Source of the DNA: Brevibacterium atlanticum | GTDB lineage: Bacteria; Actinomycetota; Actinomycetes; Actinomycetales; Brevibacteriaceae | Assembly (NCBI RefSeq): GCF_011617245.1 | Contig: NZ_CP050152.1 | Span: 3,958,503 to 4,022,502 of the forward strand | Reading direction: 5' to 3' | DNA: 64,000 nt | Shown: in pieces, positions 41,829-52,228 of the stretch | How positions within the stretch are numbered: position 1 is the first letter of the stretch | Layout: the number at the start of each line of letters is the position of its first letter | Position numbers and translations under genes: made by a program | Notes under the pieces: model-generated | Databases searched by the model: none | Told to the model about the DNA's origin: nothing | The model's input: the letters and a program-made list of their open reading frames with translations, nothing else

Positions 41829-42949
41829 GCACAGAATCCCTGACCCGAACAGACACAGCCGGGAACCGTGCCGGTTTCACCACCGCGATCGGCCTCGTCA
41901 TCGAGCGCGAGATCATGGTCCGCCTCAAATCCAGGGCCTTCATGATCTCGACGATCCTCTCGATCGTCATCCTCGGAGTCCTCGTCGGGGTCTCCGGGGC
42001 ACTGCCCTCACTCTTCTCTTCCACCGACAAAGTGGCGGTCACCTCGGCGGGGGCCGAAGCCGTCAAGGGCATCGATGATATCGAGCCCGTCGTCGTCGAT
42101 GACGTGGACGAGGCGAAAGCCCTCGTCACCTCCGAGAATGTCGATGCAGCCGTCGTCGACTCGGAGGACTCCCCGACCGGGGTCGCAGTCCTCTCGCTCC
42201 GCTCGGCCCCCGAGTCGCTCATCGCCTCGCTCAGCCTCACGCCTGAGGTCGAGCTTCTCGACCCCGACGCTCCGGATCCGGCCCTGACGTACTTCATCGG
42301 GCTCGGCCTCGGACTCGTATTCTTCATGGCGGCGATGACCTTCGGCAATACGATCGCGTCCTCAGTGGTCGAGGAGAAGCAGTCACGCATCGTCGAGATC
42401 CTGCTCGCCTCCACCTCGGCGCGGGTGCTCATGTTCGGCAAGGTCATCGCGTGTACGATCCTCGCCTTCGCCCAGATCGGACTCACCGCCGTTGCGGTCC
42501 TGGCCGGCGCCGCCATCAGCGGAAACGACCTCGTTTTGGGCAAGGTCGCCGAACCGATCGCCTGGTTCGTCCCGCTCTTCATCGTCGGTTTCGTCATGGT
42601 CGCAGCCCTCTATGCGGCCGCGGCCTCGATGGTCTCGCGCACCGAGGACCTGCCGTCGACGAGCACGCCGATCATGATGCTCATCTTCCTGCCGTATATG
42701 GCCGTCATCATCTTCTCCTCGAACGAAGCGGTCATGGGGGTGCTCAGCTACATTCCGTTCTCGGCGGCGGTGGCGGTTCCGATGCGAGTCTTCCTCGGCA
42801 CGATCGAGTGGTGGGAGCCGCTCGTCTCACTGCTCATCCTCGCAGCCACGACACTGTTGGCCCTGGTGCTGGCGACCCGGATCTTCGAACGCTCTATCCT
42901 CCGATCGGGCCCGAAGCTGTCGTGGGGTCAGGCGCTGAAGCGGGGCTGA
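41825..42949 (+). CDS. ABC-2 exporter permease (NatB-like)
   Basis: A 374-residue permease with one N-terminal helix (about residues 38-60), an extracellular domain of about 110 residues, and five to six C-terminal helices starting near residue 157. The membrane-proximal SSVVEEKQSRIVEILLASTS stretch is diagnostic for the NatB/ABC-2 family. Its start overlaps the ATPase stop (ATGA). It ends 127 nt before the Abi gene. Confidence 0.9.
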   Translation: MSTESLTRTDTAGNRAGFTTAIGLVIEREIMVRLKSRAFMISTILSIVILGVLVGVSGALPSLFSSTDKVAVTSAGAEAVKGIDDIEPVVVDDVDEAKALVTSENVDAAVVDSEDSPTGVAVLSLRSAPESLIASLSLTPEVELLDPDAPDPALTYFIGLGLGLVFFMAAMTFGNTIASSVVEEKQSRIVEILLASTSARVLMFGKVIACTILAFAQIGLTAVAVLAGAAISGNDLVLGKVAEPIAWFVPLFIVGFVMVAALYAAAASMVSRTEDLPSTSTPIMMLIFLPYMAVIIFSSNEAVMGVLSYIPFSAAVAVPMRVFLGTIEWWEPLVSLLILAATTLLALVLATRIFERSILRSGPKLSWGQALKRG

Positions 42950-42955
42950 GTCAGA

Positions 42956-42988
42956 CATTCGATTTCATGTTCGTCGACATGACGAATG
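42956..42988 (+). terminator. Hairpin after the ABC operon
   Basis: CATTCG (42956) pairs with CGAATG (42983-42988) and CATGT (42966) with ACATG (42977-42981), giving an 11-bp stem with an internal loop, 7 nt after the permease stop. Confidence 0.45.
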
Positions 42989-43004
42989 CATCAGAGGTCA
43001 GTGG

Positions 43005-43075
43005 TATGATTGCAGTAATCGTTCGGCCCGCCTCGGATTTGTTTCTGGGAGTGGGCCGGATCTATTTCTGGGACG
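43005..43075 (+). promoter_or_regulatory. Promoter and structured leader of the Abi gene
   Basis: TATGAT (43005-43010) is a good -10 element; TGACGA at 42980 is a poor -35 with 19-nt spacing. The transcript would begin near 43017 and contain the stem CGGCCC/GGGCCG (43024-43029, 43053-43058) just before the coding start. Some AbiF-type toxins are known to be paired with structured RNAs; nothing more is proven here. Confidence 0.35.
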
Positions 43076-44056
43076 GTGGATATCGTGGCGCAGAGTCTGA
43101 AGCCATGGCTTTCGATCGAAGACCAGGTCAACCAGCTACGCAGCCGTGGCATGGAGATCGAGAATCGAGACCAAGCAAGCCATGCACTTGAGAGCATCGG
43201 CTACTACCGCCTCAGTGGGTACTGGTTCCCATATCGAAGCTTGGATCCGCGGCGTATGCATCAGCGACTCGATGCTTTCCTTCCCGGCACAGACTTCGCG
43301 GAGATTCTTGCCCTGTATCGCTTTGACAGCGCGTTGAAAAGACTGATTTGGATCGCCATCGAGGTTGTTGAAATTGCTTTTCGGAGTCGAATCGGCCATC
43401 TGCTCGGCAGAGCAGGCCCGCTTGCTCATACTGAGCCAAACAACTTTCGTTCAAATTTCGACCACACCAATTGGTGGGCTACAGCAGAGAGCCGAATCAG
43501 GCGGGCACGCGGCCGCGACGCATCGGTCGACCATCATTACGACAACTACGGAGGAGAAGTACCACTGTGGGTTCTTACCGACCTACTTGATTTCTCCGAC
43601 GTATCCAAGCTCTATGCCGGGCTGACGTCGCCAGATCAGAGAGAGATAGCCGAGTGGTTCGGTGTCACGATGGCAGACGACGCTTCAAAAAGCTCCCGAA
43701 CGAGTTGGAATAAGCACCCGCCGTTAGCGAACTGGCTGGAACATCTCACTACAGTTCGGAATATCTGTGCTCATCACGGCAGGCTTTGGAACCGTCAGCT
43801 GGTCCCGATCGGAATCGCCCCTCGTGTCCAGCATCTACCTGCTTTTGCTGAAATTGCTCCGACTCTCGACCCTTCTCGCCCGGACACTTGGCAGGTTGAA
43901 CGGGTGTATGGAACTATCTGCATCATCTCGCAACTCTTGAACCGAATCGAGGCTAAAAGCACGTGGCGAACTGACGTCGACTCGTTAGTCACTGATGCCT
44001 TCCCGACAGGCAGATATCGAAGCGTCTCCGAAATGGGCTTTCCGACGGCCGGCTGA
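43076..44056 (+). CDS. Abi-family (AbiD/AbiF, Abi_2) HEPN defence protein
   Basis: A 326-residue abortive-infection protein. The family start LSIEDQVNQLRSRG and SIGYYRLSGYWFP is clear, and the HEPN ribonuclease motif appears as RNICAHHGRLWN (about residues 227-238; R-x4-H). Such proteins are thought to cleave RNA and stop phage growth. GC content is visibly lower than in its neighbours and codon use is freer, which suggests horizontal acquisition. It lies exactly at the junction of two convergent kinase/ABC modules, its stop 1 nt from the next gene's stop. GTG at 43076 or 43085 may be the start. Confidence 0.92.
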   Translation: MDIVAQSLKPWLSIEDQVNQLRSRGMEIENRDQASHALESIGYYRLSGYWFPYRSLDPRRMHQRLDAFLPGTDFAEILALYRFDSALKRLIWIAIEVVEIAFRSRIGHLLGRAGPLAHTEPNNFRSNFDHTNWWATAESRIRRARGRDASVDHHYDNYGGEVPLWVLTDLLDFSDVSKLYAGLTSPDQREIAEWFGVTMADDASKSSRTSWNKHPPLANWLEHLTTVRNICAHHGRLWNRQLVPIGIAPRVQHLPAFAEIAPTLDPSRPDTWQVERVYGTICIISQLLNRIEAKSTWRTDVDSLVTDAFPTGRYRSVSEMGFPTAG

Positions 44057-44057
44057 C

Positions 44058-44663
44058 CTACAGCCACCCGTTGTCGCGGGCGATGCGTGCGGCGTCGGCG
44101 CGGTTGCGGGCGTTCGTCTTCCCGATCGCTGCCGACAGCCGATTCCGCACCGTCCCGGCGGAGAGGAACAGCGTCGCGGCGACCTCGTCCACGCTGGCGC
44201 CATCGGCCGCCGCCCGCAGAACATCGGTCTCCCTCTCCGTCAGCGGAGAGGCGCCGTGCATCGACGATTCGACGACGAGCTCGGGATCGATGACCCGCAG
44301 ACCCGACATCACCCGGCGGATGCCCTCGGCGAGATGCTCCACCGGAGCATCCTTGACCATGAATCCGTCCACCTCGGCGTCCATCGCCCGCTTCACCCAT
44401 CCCGGGCGCCCGTAGGTCGTGACGATGATGATCTTGACCTGCGGAAACTCCTCGTTCAAGGTGGCTGCGACCTCGAGCCCGTCGGGACCCGGCATGTCGA
44501 CGTCGAGGAGGGCGACATCAGGGCGAGACTCCCGCACCGCCGGCACCACCTCGTCGCCGCGGGCACACTGGGCGACGACCTCGAGGTCGGCTTCCATCCC
44601 GAGCAGTGCGGCGAGCGCTTCACGGACCATCCTCTGATCGTCGGCGATGAGCAGGGTGGTCAT
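44058..44663 (-). CDS. NarL/DesR-type response regulator
   Basis: A 201-residue response regulator. Phospho-acceptor Asp is in VALLDVDMPGPDG; the C-terminal LuxR HTH reads LTERETDVLRAAADGASVDEVAATL. It follows the kinase with a 4-nt overlap, and both are the last genes of an operon beginning with an ABC exporter. The DesR-like sequence does not prove a role in lipid fluidity. Confidence 0.92.
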   Translation of the reverse strand: MTTLLIADDQRMVREALAALLGMEADLEVVAQCARGDEVVPAVRESRPDVALLDVDMPGPDGLEVAATLNEEFPQVKIIIVTTYGRPGWVKRAMDAEVDGFMVKDAPVEHLAEGIRRVMSGLRVIDPELVVESSMHGASPLTERETDVLRAAADGASVDEVAATLFLSAGTVRNRLSAAIGKTNARNRADAARIARDNGWL

Positions 44664-45868
44664 CGTGTTGGCTCCTCACCGTCGGGGACGGCAATGCCGC
44701 CGTCGTCGCGAGCGACCGCGTCGCCACCAGCCTCCCGGGCGACCGTAAGGACGAACCCATCATCGGTCTTCTCCGTGCGCACCACAGCACCGACCGTTCG
44801 CGCCCGTTCGCGCAGCCCGTGCAGGCCGGTGCCTGCCCCCACCTCGCCGAGGTTGGTCGTCCTCCCGCTGCTGTCGTTGCGCATCTCGAATCGGGTGGGA
44901 TCGAGCGTGATCGTGCAGCGCCCAGCTCGGGCGTGGCGGAGGACGTTCGTGCTGCCTTCGCGCACCGACCATGCGAAGAGCTCACGCAGCTCAGCCTCGA
45001 CGTTATCGACCGAGGTGGGTGCCTCGACGGTGATGCCGTCGGCCCGTAGTGCCCGCGTCGCCGTCACGAGCTCTTCGGCCAGAGAGATCCGCCTGGTGCC
45101 CTGAACCGTCGTGCGGACGTCGGCGAGCGCGCCGCGTGCCAGGGTCTCGATCTCGCTGATGTGGGTGGCCGCCTCCGGGTCTCCGGCAGCCTGGAGCTTC
45201 GCAGCCAACTGCGCCTTGAGCGCGATGACGGTGAGCGAATGACCGAGCACGTCATGGACGTCTTGGGAGAGTCGCAGCCGTTCGGCCTCTCGTTCGAGGC
45301 GCCGGTTCTCCTCCTCCGAGGCCCGGGCGGCTCGGGCCCGGTCGCCGGCGACGAGAGCCATGACCATGGCGAATCCGGAGATCGAGATTCCGAAGGTCGT
45401 CCCCCAGTCATGAGTCCACCCGGGCACCAGACGTTGGGCCGCCTCGGCGACCAAGAGGGTCGAGCCGGCGATGACGAGTCCGGGGATCACCTTTCGCACG
45501 GACACCACGGCGATGACGGAGATGTAGGCGAGGAACGACAGGCCTTCCTCGCCGACCAGCGGCACCACGATGACGGTGATGATGACCATGAGGACGATGG
45601 CGGCGTTGACGATGGCTCTTGCTCGACGCGTCGGTGTCGATGTGGCATCGCGGACGGTTCGGGAGAACGCCCCCAGGCCGACGCCGCCGGCCACCATGGC
45701 GATGTAGAACACGACGGCGAAGATGATCGTCAGGCCCAGACCCCACAGTCGCGCCGTTCCGTCGAGTCGCGACGCTGCGTTGAGCGGATAGGCGAGGAAC
45801 ACGAGCCAGAAGATGGGGAAGAACCAGCTCATGAACGTGAAGGGACGCTCATCGGTCTCAGTGCTCAT
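44660..45868 (-). CDS. DesK-type sensor histidine kinase
   Basis: A 402-residue kinase with about six N-terminal helices (to residue 165), a short coiled coil (EEENRRLEREAERLRLSQ), the phospho-His motif DVHDVLGHSLTVI and an ATPase domain (REGSTNVLRHARAG, GTGLHGLRERA). ATG at 45868 is supported by CAGGAGG 9 nt upstream. Gene order exporter-kinase-regulator on one strand indicates self-regulated export. Confidence 0.92.
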   Translation of the reverse strand: MSTETDERPFTFMSWFFPIFWLVFLAYPLNAASRLDGTARLWGLGLTIIFAVVFYIAMVAGGVGLGAFSRTVRDATSTPTRRARAIVNAAIVLMVIITVIVVPLVGEEGLSFLAYISVIAVVSVRKVIPGLVIAGSTLLVAEAAQRLVPGWTHDWGTTFGISISGFAMVMALVAGDRARAARASEEENRRLEREAERLRLSQDVHDVLGHSLTVIALKAQLAAKLQAAGDPEAATHISEIETLARGALADVRTTVQGTRRISLAEELVTATRALRADGITVEAPTSVDNVEAELRELFAWSVREGSTNVLRHARAGRCTITLDPTRFEMRNDSSGRTTNLGEVGAGTGLHGLRERARTVGAVVRTEKTDDGFVLTVAREAGGDAVARDDGGIAVPDGEEPTR

Positions 45869-45924
45869 CACTGCCTCCTGCCAGACCACGACCACCGCTG
45901 CCGGTGTCGGTCATGTACCGCGCC

Positions 45925-46746
45925 TCACACTCGCGCGGTGTCCTTGCGCAGCGCCCACGCGGAGCCTGCCACGAAGATCGCCAGCCAGACGACGACGTTG
46001 ACCACTGCCCACTGATCGTAACCCCCGCCGAGCGGTGCGCGGGCGATCTCACCGGCACCGTAGGCCGGGGTGAAGTGCGCGATCGTCTGCAGGGCCTTCG
46101 GCCAGATCTCGAGGGGAACGAAGAGTCCGCCGATGAGCGAGAGGATGCCGAGAACCATGCTCGAGACCTGGATGGCATTCTCCGCCGGCAGCAGGTAGCC
46201 GAGCATCACGCCGAAGGCCGCGAACACCGAGGAAGTGAGGATGACGAGGAGACCGGACAGCAGGAGCGTGCCCAGCGGGGCGTGGACGCCGGTGATCGCT
46301 GCGAGGACGAAGACGACGATGACCGATACGGCACCGAGCATCATCGACACGATCACCTTCGTGAGGATGTACGCCGCGGGGTGCAGCGGTGTGAGCGCGA
46401 GCTGGCGGCTCCAGCCGAGTGCCCGTTCCACGGCGACCTGGGCGCCGCCGGTGGTCGTAGCCACCATCGCCCCGTACGTCGCCAGGGAGACCGATATGTA
46501 GAGAGCGGCGTTCGTGTCCCCGAGCATCTCGCCCCGGTTCGACACTCCGAAGATGAGGTAGAAGACCGCGGGCATGATCATCGTGAAGATGAGCGTGCGC
46601 CGATTGCGCAGCTTGCGGATGAGTTCGAGCCGGAGCAGGGTGGCGGAGAATCCGCCGAAGCTCGGCGGGCGGCGCTTGCTCAGTGAGTCGAGGAAGCTCG
46701 CCGAGGTGGCGCTGGGCTCGGCAGTGTATGCAGGCTGGGTGGACAT
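45925..46746 (-). CDS. ABC-2 exporter permease (DrrB-like)
   Basis: A 273-residue permease with six helices typical of ABC-2 drug exporters. The stretch ALGWSRQLALTPLHPAAYI and SSMVLGILSLIGGLFVP (ABC-2 signature region) supports this. It starts 1 nt after the ATPase stop. Probable role: export of a lipophilic compound, as for DrrB; substrate unknown. Confidence 0.9.
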   Translation of the reverse strand: MSTQPAYTAEPSATSASFLDSLSKRRPPSFGGFSATLLRLELIRKLRNRRTLIFTMIMPAVFYLIFGVSNRGEMLGDTNAALYISVSLATYGAMVATTTGGAQVAVERALGWSRQLALTPLHPAAYILTKVIVSMMLGAVSVIVVFVLAAITGVHAPLGTLLLSGLLVILTSSVFAAFGVMLGYLLPAENAIQVSSMVLGILSLIGGLFVPLEIWPKALQTIAHFTPAYGAGEIARAPLGGGYDQWAVVNVVVWLAIFVAGSAWALRKDTARV

Positions 46747-46747
46747 C

Positions 46748-47719
<972 letters not shown>

Positions 47720-48003
47720 GTTCTCAGCCTAGAAATCTCCGCCCGCTGGCGCTGATGCCAAATGTCACCGAATCAGGAGTGCCATTTATCACCGGTTCAC
47801 TCAACAGTCGCGAGCGTCGACAGACGCAGTTCATCAAGTTAACTCAGGCTTCACCTTGCCTCCACCCGACTTGTGAGAACGCTGAGTAGGTTTGAGGGCG
47901 ACTGCTCACACGCGTCTCTCACAGAACCGTTCGTGCCCTGCCATAGGAACTCCTCTGACCGTTTCGGCACCGTACGCACGTGCACCTCAACGAAAGGACA
48001 GCA
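47720..48003. other. Divergent promoter region of ABC exporter and alkaline phosphatase
   Basis: This 284-nt stretch contains several TTCACC/TTCATC-like words (GTTCAC 47795, GTTCATC 47829, GTTAACT 47838, CTTCACC 47849) that recall PhoP-type Pho boxes, but the spacing (9 and 11 nt) is irregular. Phosphate control of the phosphatase is plausible and unproven. No coding feature is seen. Confidence 0.35.
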
Positions 48004-49797
48004 ATGGCCAGGCCGTCTCTGCGGTTCGCCGCGGCGACCGAAGCGCTCGGACTCGCGCTCTTCGGTTTCACCGCCCCCGCCGCTCAGGCTTCGGGAATCG
48101 ATGCCCCCGGGGGAGCTCGCCAGCTCGACGGCGACAACACCGATGCCATCCGGGATGCGGTGGAGGATTCCGGTGCAAAAAACGTCATTCTCCTCATCGG
48201 CGACGGCATGGGCGATTCGGAGATCACCTCCGCCCGCAACTACGCCAAGGGCGCCCACGGTCGCTTCGACGGCCTCGATGAACTGCCGCTGACCGGCCAG
48301 TACACGACCTACGCGGTCAACAGGGACACCGGCAAGCCGGACTACGTCACAGACTCCGCGGCGAGCGCGACCGGTTGGTCGACCGGAACAAAGACCTACA
48401 ACGGCGCACTCGGCGTCGACCGGAAAGGCAACCCGCACAAGTCGCTCATCGAAATGGCCCGCGCGAAGGGCATGAAGACCGGCGATGTCTCGACCGCGGA
48501 GATCCAGGATGCGACACCGGCCGCGCAGCTGACTCACATCAGCGAACGCGGCTGCTACGGGCCCGAGGAGACGAGCCAGGACTGCTCGGGTGAGGCGCTG
48601 GAGAACGGCGGACTCGGGTCGATCAGCGAGCAGATCCTCAATGCTCGCGCAGATGTCGTCCTCGGCGGCGGTTCGGCTTCCTTCGAGCAGAAGGCCGTGG
48701 CCGGTGATTGGAAGGACAAGACGCTGCGTGAGCAGGCGGAGGATCGCGGCTACCAGCTCGTGAACGACTCCGACTCGCTCGACGGTGTGACAGAGGCGGA
48801 CCAGGATTCGCCAGTGCTCGGACTCTTCACAGAGGGCAATTTCCCCGTTCGCTGGGAGGGTCCGAAGGCTACGCACGGAGGCGGCACCGAACCGGCCGTG
48901 AAGTGCAAGAACAATCCCGAGCGCACCTCGGATGTGCCGAAGCTCGACCAGATGACGAGCAAGGCAGTCGACCTGCTCGACAACGATGAGGGCTTCTTCC
49001 TCCAGGTCGAGGGGGCCAGCATCGACAAAGAGGACCACGCGGCCAACCCGTGCGGTCAGATCGGTGAGACCGTCGACCTCGACGAGGCAGTCAAGGCCGC
49101 CCTCGACTTCGCGAAGGAAGACGGCGAAACCCTCGTCATCACCACCGCCGATCACGCTCACACCAGCCAGATCGTCAGTGCCGGTACGGACACCCCGGGT
49201 CTCACCCGGACCCTGACCACCGCCGACGGCTCCGACATGACGATGAACTACGCGACCGCCGACGAAGAGGAGTCGCAGGGTCACACCGGTACGCAGATCC
49301 GCATCGCCGCCTACGGACCGGGCGCGGCCAATGTCGTCGGGCTGACCGATCAGACGGACCTGCACTACACGATCGCCGACGGCCTCCGGCTCGATCGCGA
49401 TGCCGAGGTGCCCGGTGACCCGGGCGATGACGCGAACGGCAATGACGACTCGACCGGAACAGATGACGCTAACGGGTCCGACGACGCGGGTTCGTCCGAT
49501 GCCGGCGGCAATGACGGTTCGGCCGGCTCCCAGGACTCCAACGGGTCCGACGATTCCAACGGCTCGTCTGACGCTGCAGGCGGCGGAAGCGGTGCGAACG
49601 GCGGCTCCGAGGGCGGCGAAGGCAATGCCGGTTCCGACGGCGGTGGCGAAGGTCCGGGTCTGGCCGGCGGTGGCGGCGGAACGCTGCCGCGCACCGGCGT
49701 CGAGATCGGTGCCGCGATCTTCTTCGGCGTGGCCGCGATCATCGGCGGATCGGCCCTGATCCGCATGGCCAAGCGCCGCGGTATCCTCCCCGCCTGA
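48004..49797 (+). CDS. Cell-wall-anchored alkaline phosphatase (LPXTG)
   Basis: A 597-residue secreted phosphomonoesterase. A signal peptide (residues 1-30) precedes a PhoA-type domain with metal motif IGDGMG, catalytic Ser118 in [10 protein letters not shown] and metal ligands in TTADHAHTS. From about residue 455 a Gly/Asn/Ser/Asp-rich spacer of 100 residues leads to LPRTG (561-565), a membrane helix and a basic tail, i.e. a sortase anchor. Attachment of an alkaline phosphatase to the cell wall is unusual. ATG at 48004 has GAAAGGACA upstream. Confidence 0.93.
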   Translation: MARPSLRFAAATEALGLALFGFTAPAAQASGIDAPGGARQLDGDNTDAIRDAVEDSGAKNVILLIGDGMGDSEITSARNYAKGAHGRFDGLDELPLTGQYTTYAVNRDTGKPDYVTDSAASATGWSTGTKTYNGALGVDRKGNPHKSLIEMARAKGMKTGDVSTAEIQDATPAAQLTHISERGCYGPEETSQDCSGEALENGGLGSISEQILNARADVVLGGGSASFEQKAVAGDWKDKTLREQAEDRGYQLVNDSDSLDGVTEADQDSPVLGLFTEGNFPVRWEGPKATHGGGTEPAVKCKNNPERTSDVPKLDQMTSKAVDLLDNDEGFFLQVEGASIDKEDHAANPCGQIGETVDLDEAVKAALDFAKEDGETLVITTADHAHTSQIVSAGTDTPGLTRTLTTADGSDMTMNYATADEEESQGHTGTQIRIAAYGPGAANVVGLTDQTDLHYTIADGLRLDRDAEVPGDPGDDANGNDDSTGTDDANGSDDAGSSDAGGNDGSAGSQDSNGSDDSNGSSDAAGGGSGANGGSEGGEGNAGSDGGGEGPGLAGGGGGTLPRTGVEIGAAIFFGVAAIIGGSALIRMAKRRGILPA

Positions 49798-49874
49798 GCC
49801 TCAGGCGAGGCACCTGAGCCCGGGCGCACCACCCGACGCTCGACCGCACCATCTGAGTCACCGCGCGTGACCGC

Positions 49875-49916
49875 GGACGATGCCGGACGTTCCCAGCGGA
49901 GCGTCCGGCATCGTCC
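49875..49916. terminator. Terminator hairpin after phosphatase
   Basis: GGACGATGCCGGACG (49875-49889) pairs perfectly with CGTCCGGCATCGTCC (49902-49916) around a 12-nt loop. It precedes the acetyltransferase start by 35 nt. Confidence 0.75.
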
Positions 49917-49951
49917 TTCCCGTACCCAGGTCGACCTGGCAGAGTGAGCAC

Positions 49952-50527
49952 ATGGAACCCCTCGAGCTGCCCCTGACCACCGACCGTCTGCGCATGCGCA
50001 CTTACCGCGAGGACGACGCAGCGGCCCAGCTGCCGATCTTCTCCCGCGAGGACGTCTCCCGGTTCCTCCTCGAAGATCCCTGGACCGCCGAGGTGGCCGA
50101 GACCAAGGTCGCTGAACGTCTCCACCGCACGGGGCTCGAGACCGAATCACGGGCCCTGGCTCTGGTCATCGAGACCGCCGATGGTCTCGATTCGCTTGAA
50201 GGCTCACGCGTCATCGGCGACATCGCGATCTGGCTCGCCGACGGCAGTGATGAGAAAGCAGAGATCGGCTGGATCCTCGACCCCGCCGTCGGCGGACATG
50301 GCTTCGCTACCGAGGCGGCCATCGCCGTCCTCAATGTCGCCTTCGATCATTACGGTCTCCATCGGGTGTTCGCGCAGATGGATTCCCGGAACACCGCCTC
50401 GGCGAACCTGGCTCAGCGGATAGGGATGCGGCAGGAGGCGCACCTGCGCAAGGATTGGTGGTCGAAGGGCGAATGGACGGACACCCTCATCTTCGGGATG
50501 CTCGCCAGCGACCGCCAGACGGCCTGA
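49952..50527 (+). CDS. GNAT N-acetyltransferase (RimJ/RimL-like)
   Basis: A 191-residue acetyltransferase of the Acetyltransf_3 type. LPLTTDRLRMRTYREDD begins the fold, GDIAIWLAD and IGWILDPAVGGHGFATEA hold the acetyl-CoA loop, and ANLAQRIGMRQEAHLRKDWW closes it. Relatives acetylate ribosomal proteins or small amines; the substrate is unknown. ATG at 49952 is the natural domain start. Confidence 0.88.
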   Translation: MEPLELPLTTDRLRMRTYREDDAAAQLPIFSREDVSRFLLEDPWTAEVAETKVAERLHRTGLETESRALALVIETADGLDSLEGSRVIGDIAIWLADGSDEKAEIGWILDPAVGGHGFATEAAIAVLNVAFDHYGLHRVFAQMDSRNTASANLAQRIGMRQEAHLRKDWWSKGEWTDTLIFGMLASDRQTA

Positions 50528-50694
50528 CCGGCCACCTGCCTCGATTTTCTGAGATCTCGGACTCTTTATCCCAGCGCCCGTCCGCTCGCCTCCTCCCGAT
50601 ATGAGAGTCTGAGGTGGCCGTGGCGCCGGACAACACGATTGTGTGGACAGGAAGACGGCCACGAGCAGTCGAGAGAAGAGGACAGCAGACACCG

Positions 50695-52191
50695 ATGGCT
50701 CCAGCCGACAAGGACCGCAATGAGGCGCTCCCCTCGTACGACCGCGACAGCGAACACGGAGACAACACCGCGAGCGCGCACGAAGAGAACGCGGGCCTGC
50801 GCAGAGGCCTGACCGCCCGCCACATCCGTTTCATGGCACTCGGCTCGGCCATCGGCACAGGCCTGTTCATGGGCTCCTCGGAGTCGATCCAGGCCGCGGG
50901 ACCCGCAGTGCTGCTCGCCTACATCATCGGCGGTGCCGCCGTGTTCATGGTGATGCGCGCCCTCGGCGAACTCGTCGTCCGCCACCCCGTCTCCGGATCG
51001 TTCGGCCAGTATGCCTCCCGCTACATCCACCCCTTTGCGGGATTCCTCGTCGGCTGGACCTTCGCCTTCGAAATGGTCCTCGTCGCCGTCTTCGACGCCA
51101 CCGCGATCGGCGTGTACATGGGCTTCTGGTTCCCGGGTGTCCCCCGTTGGATCTGGGTGCTCGCCGTCGTCTTCTTCATCGCCGCGATCAACATGATCGG
51201 CGTCAAGGTCTTCGGAGAGCTCGAATTCTGGTTCGCGCTCATCAAGATCGTTGCGATCATCGCCCTCATCGCCGCCGGGGTGGCCATCATCATCTTCGGC
51301 TTCGGCATCGCCGACCACGATCAGATGGGCCCGCAGGCCCTGTTCGCCCACGGAGGCTTCTTCCCCAACGGGTTCTGGGGTCTGCTCGCATCGTTCACCA
51401 TCGTGATGTTCGCCTTCGGCGGCATCGAGATCATCGGCGTCACCGCGGGAGAGGCGCAGAATCCGAAGCAGGTGCTGCCGGCCGCCATCAACTCGGTGCC
51501 GGTGCGCATCCTCCTCTTCTACGTCCTCACCCTCGGTGTGATCATGTGCATCCTGCCGTGGAACCAGATCACCTCCGAGATCAGCCCCTTCGTCGCAATC
51601 TTCGACTCGGTCGGCTTCAGTGCGGCGGCCGCCATCCTCCAGGTCGTCCTCATCACGGCAGCCCTGTCCGCCATCAACGCCGACATCTTCGGCGCCGGCA
51701 GGATGCTCCACGGTCTGGCGGAACAGGGCCAAGCCCCACGTTCGTTCGCACGCACCTCACCGGGCGGCGTGCCCGTGATGACCGTGGTGACGATGATCGT
51801 CGCGCTGCTGGCAGGCGTCGTCCTCAACTACCTCTACCCTGATCAGGCCCTGTTCCTCCTCGGAGCGCTGGCCACCTTCGCCACGGTGCTCGTGTGGCTG
51901 ATCATCCTCGCCTCCCATATCCGGATGAAGCGGACCATCGCCGAGGAGGCGCGTCTTCCCAGCGAATTCCCCATGCCGTTGTGGCCGGTGGGTTCGTGGA
52001 TCACGGTTGCGTTCATCGTCTTCGTCGTCGTCATGGTCGGCATCGTCCCCGACTCCCGCCCCGCCCTGTGGGTCGGTCTGCTGTGGGTGGTCGCGCTGTG
52101 GCTGTGCTATCTCGCCTTCGTCCGAGGTCAGGGCCGCCGGCCGTACGCACTCACCGACCGCACCGAACCCATGGGGTCCGGAAGGAACTGA
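50695..52191 (+). CDS. Amino acid permease (AAT family)
   Basis: A 498-residue APC-superfamily transporter with 12 helices. The opening LRRGLTARHIRFMALGSAIGTGLFMGSS is the AAT-family signature, and FGGIEIIGVTAGEAQNP is the helix 6 motif. Relatives carry proline, GABA, aromatic or branched amino acids by proton symport; specificity is not clear. A charged N-terminus of about 40 residues precedes helix 1. ATG at 50695 fits the upstream AGAGGAC best; the longer start at 50614 is possible. Confidence 0.9.
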   Translation: MAPADKDRNEALPSYDRDSEHGDNTASAHEENAGLRRGLTARHIRFMALGSAIGTGLFMGSSESIQAAGPAVLLAYIIGGAAVFMVMRALGELVVRHPVSGSFGQYASRYIHPFAGFLVGWTFAFEMVLVAVFDATAIGVYMGFWFPGVPRWIWVLAVVFFIAAINMIGVKVFGELEFWFALIKIVAIIALIAAGVAIIIFGFGIADHDQMGPQALFAHGGFFPNGFWGLLASFTIVMFAFGGIEIIGVTAGEAQNPKQVLPAAINSVPVRILLFYVLTLGVIMCILPWNQITSEISPFVAIFDSVGFSAAAAILQVVLITAALSAINADIFGAGRMLHGLAEQGQAPRSFARTSPGGVPVMTVVTMIVALLAGVVLNYLYPDQALFLLGALATFATVLVWLIILASHIRMKRTIAEEARLPSEFPMPLWPVGSWITVAFIVFVVVMVGIVPDSRPALWVGLLWVVALWLCYLAFVRGQGRRPYALTDRTEPMGSGRN

Positions 52192-52228
52192 CGACCCTGC
52201 TCGCAACTGTCCGCGCCGTCGCCAGATC

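Noticed and set aside
40934-42949. A single 671-codon open frame that appears to fuse ABC ATPase and permease
   Set aside because: Over 40941-41828 the true ATPase is in a different frame with all its motifs; only the last 374 codons of this frame are the real permease. The open part is a GC-rich artefact.
47795-47855. Pho box before alkaline phosphatase
   Set aside because: Several TTCACC-like words, but spacing is 9 and 11 nt and not the regular 11-nt period; recorded only as a weak possibility.
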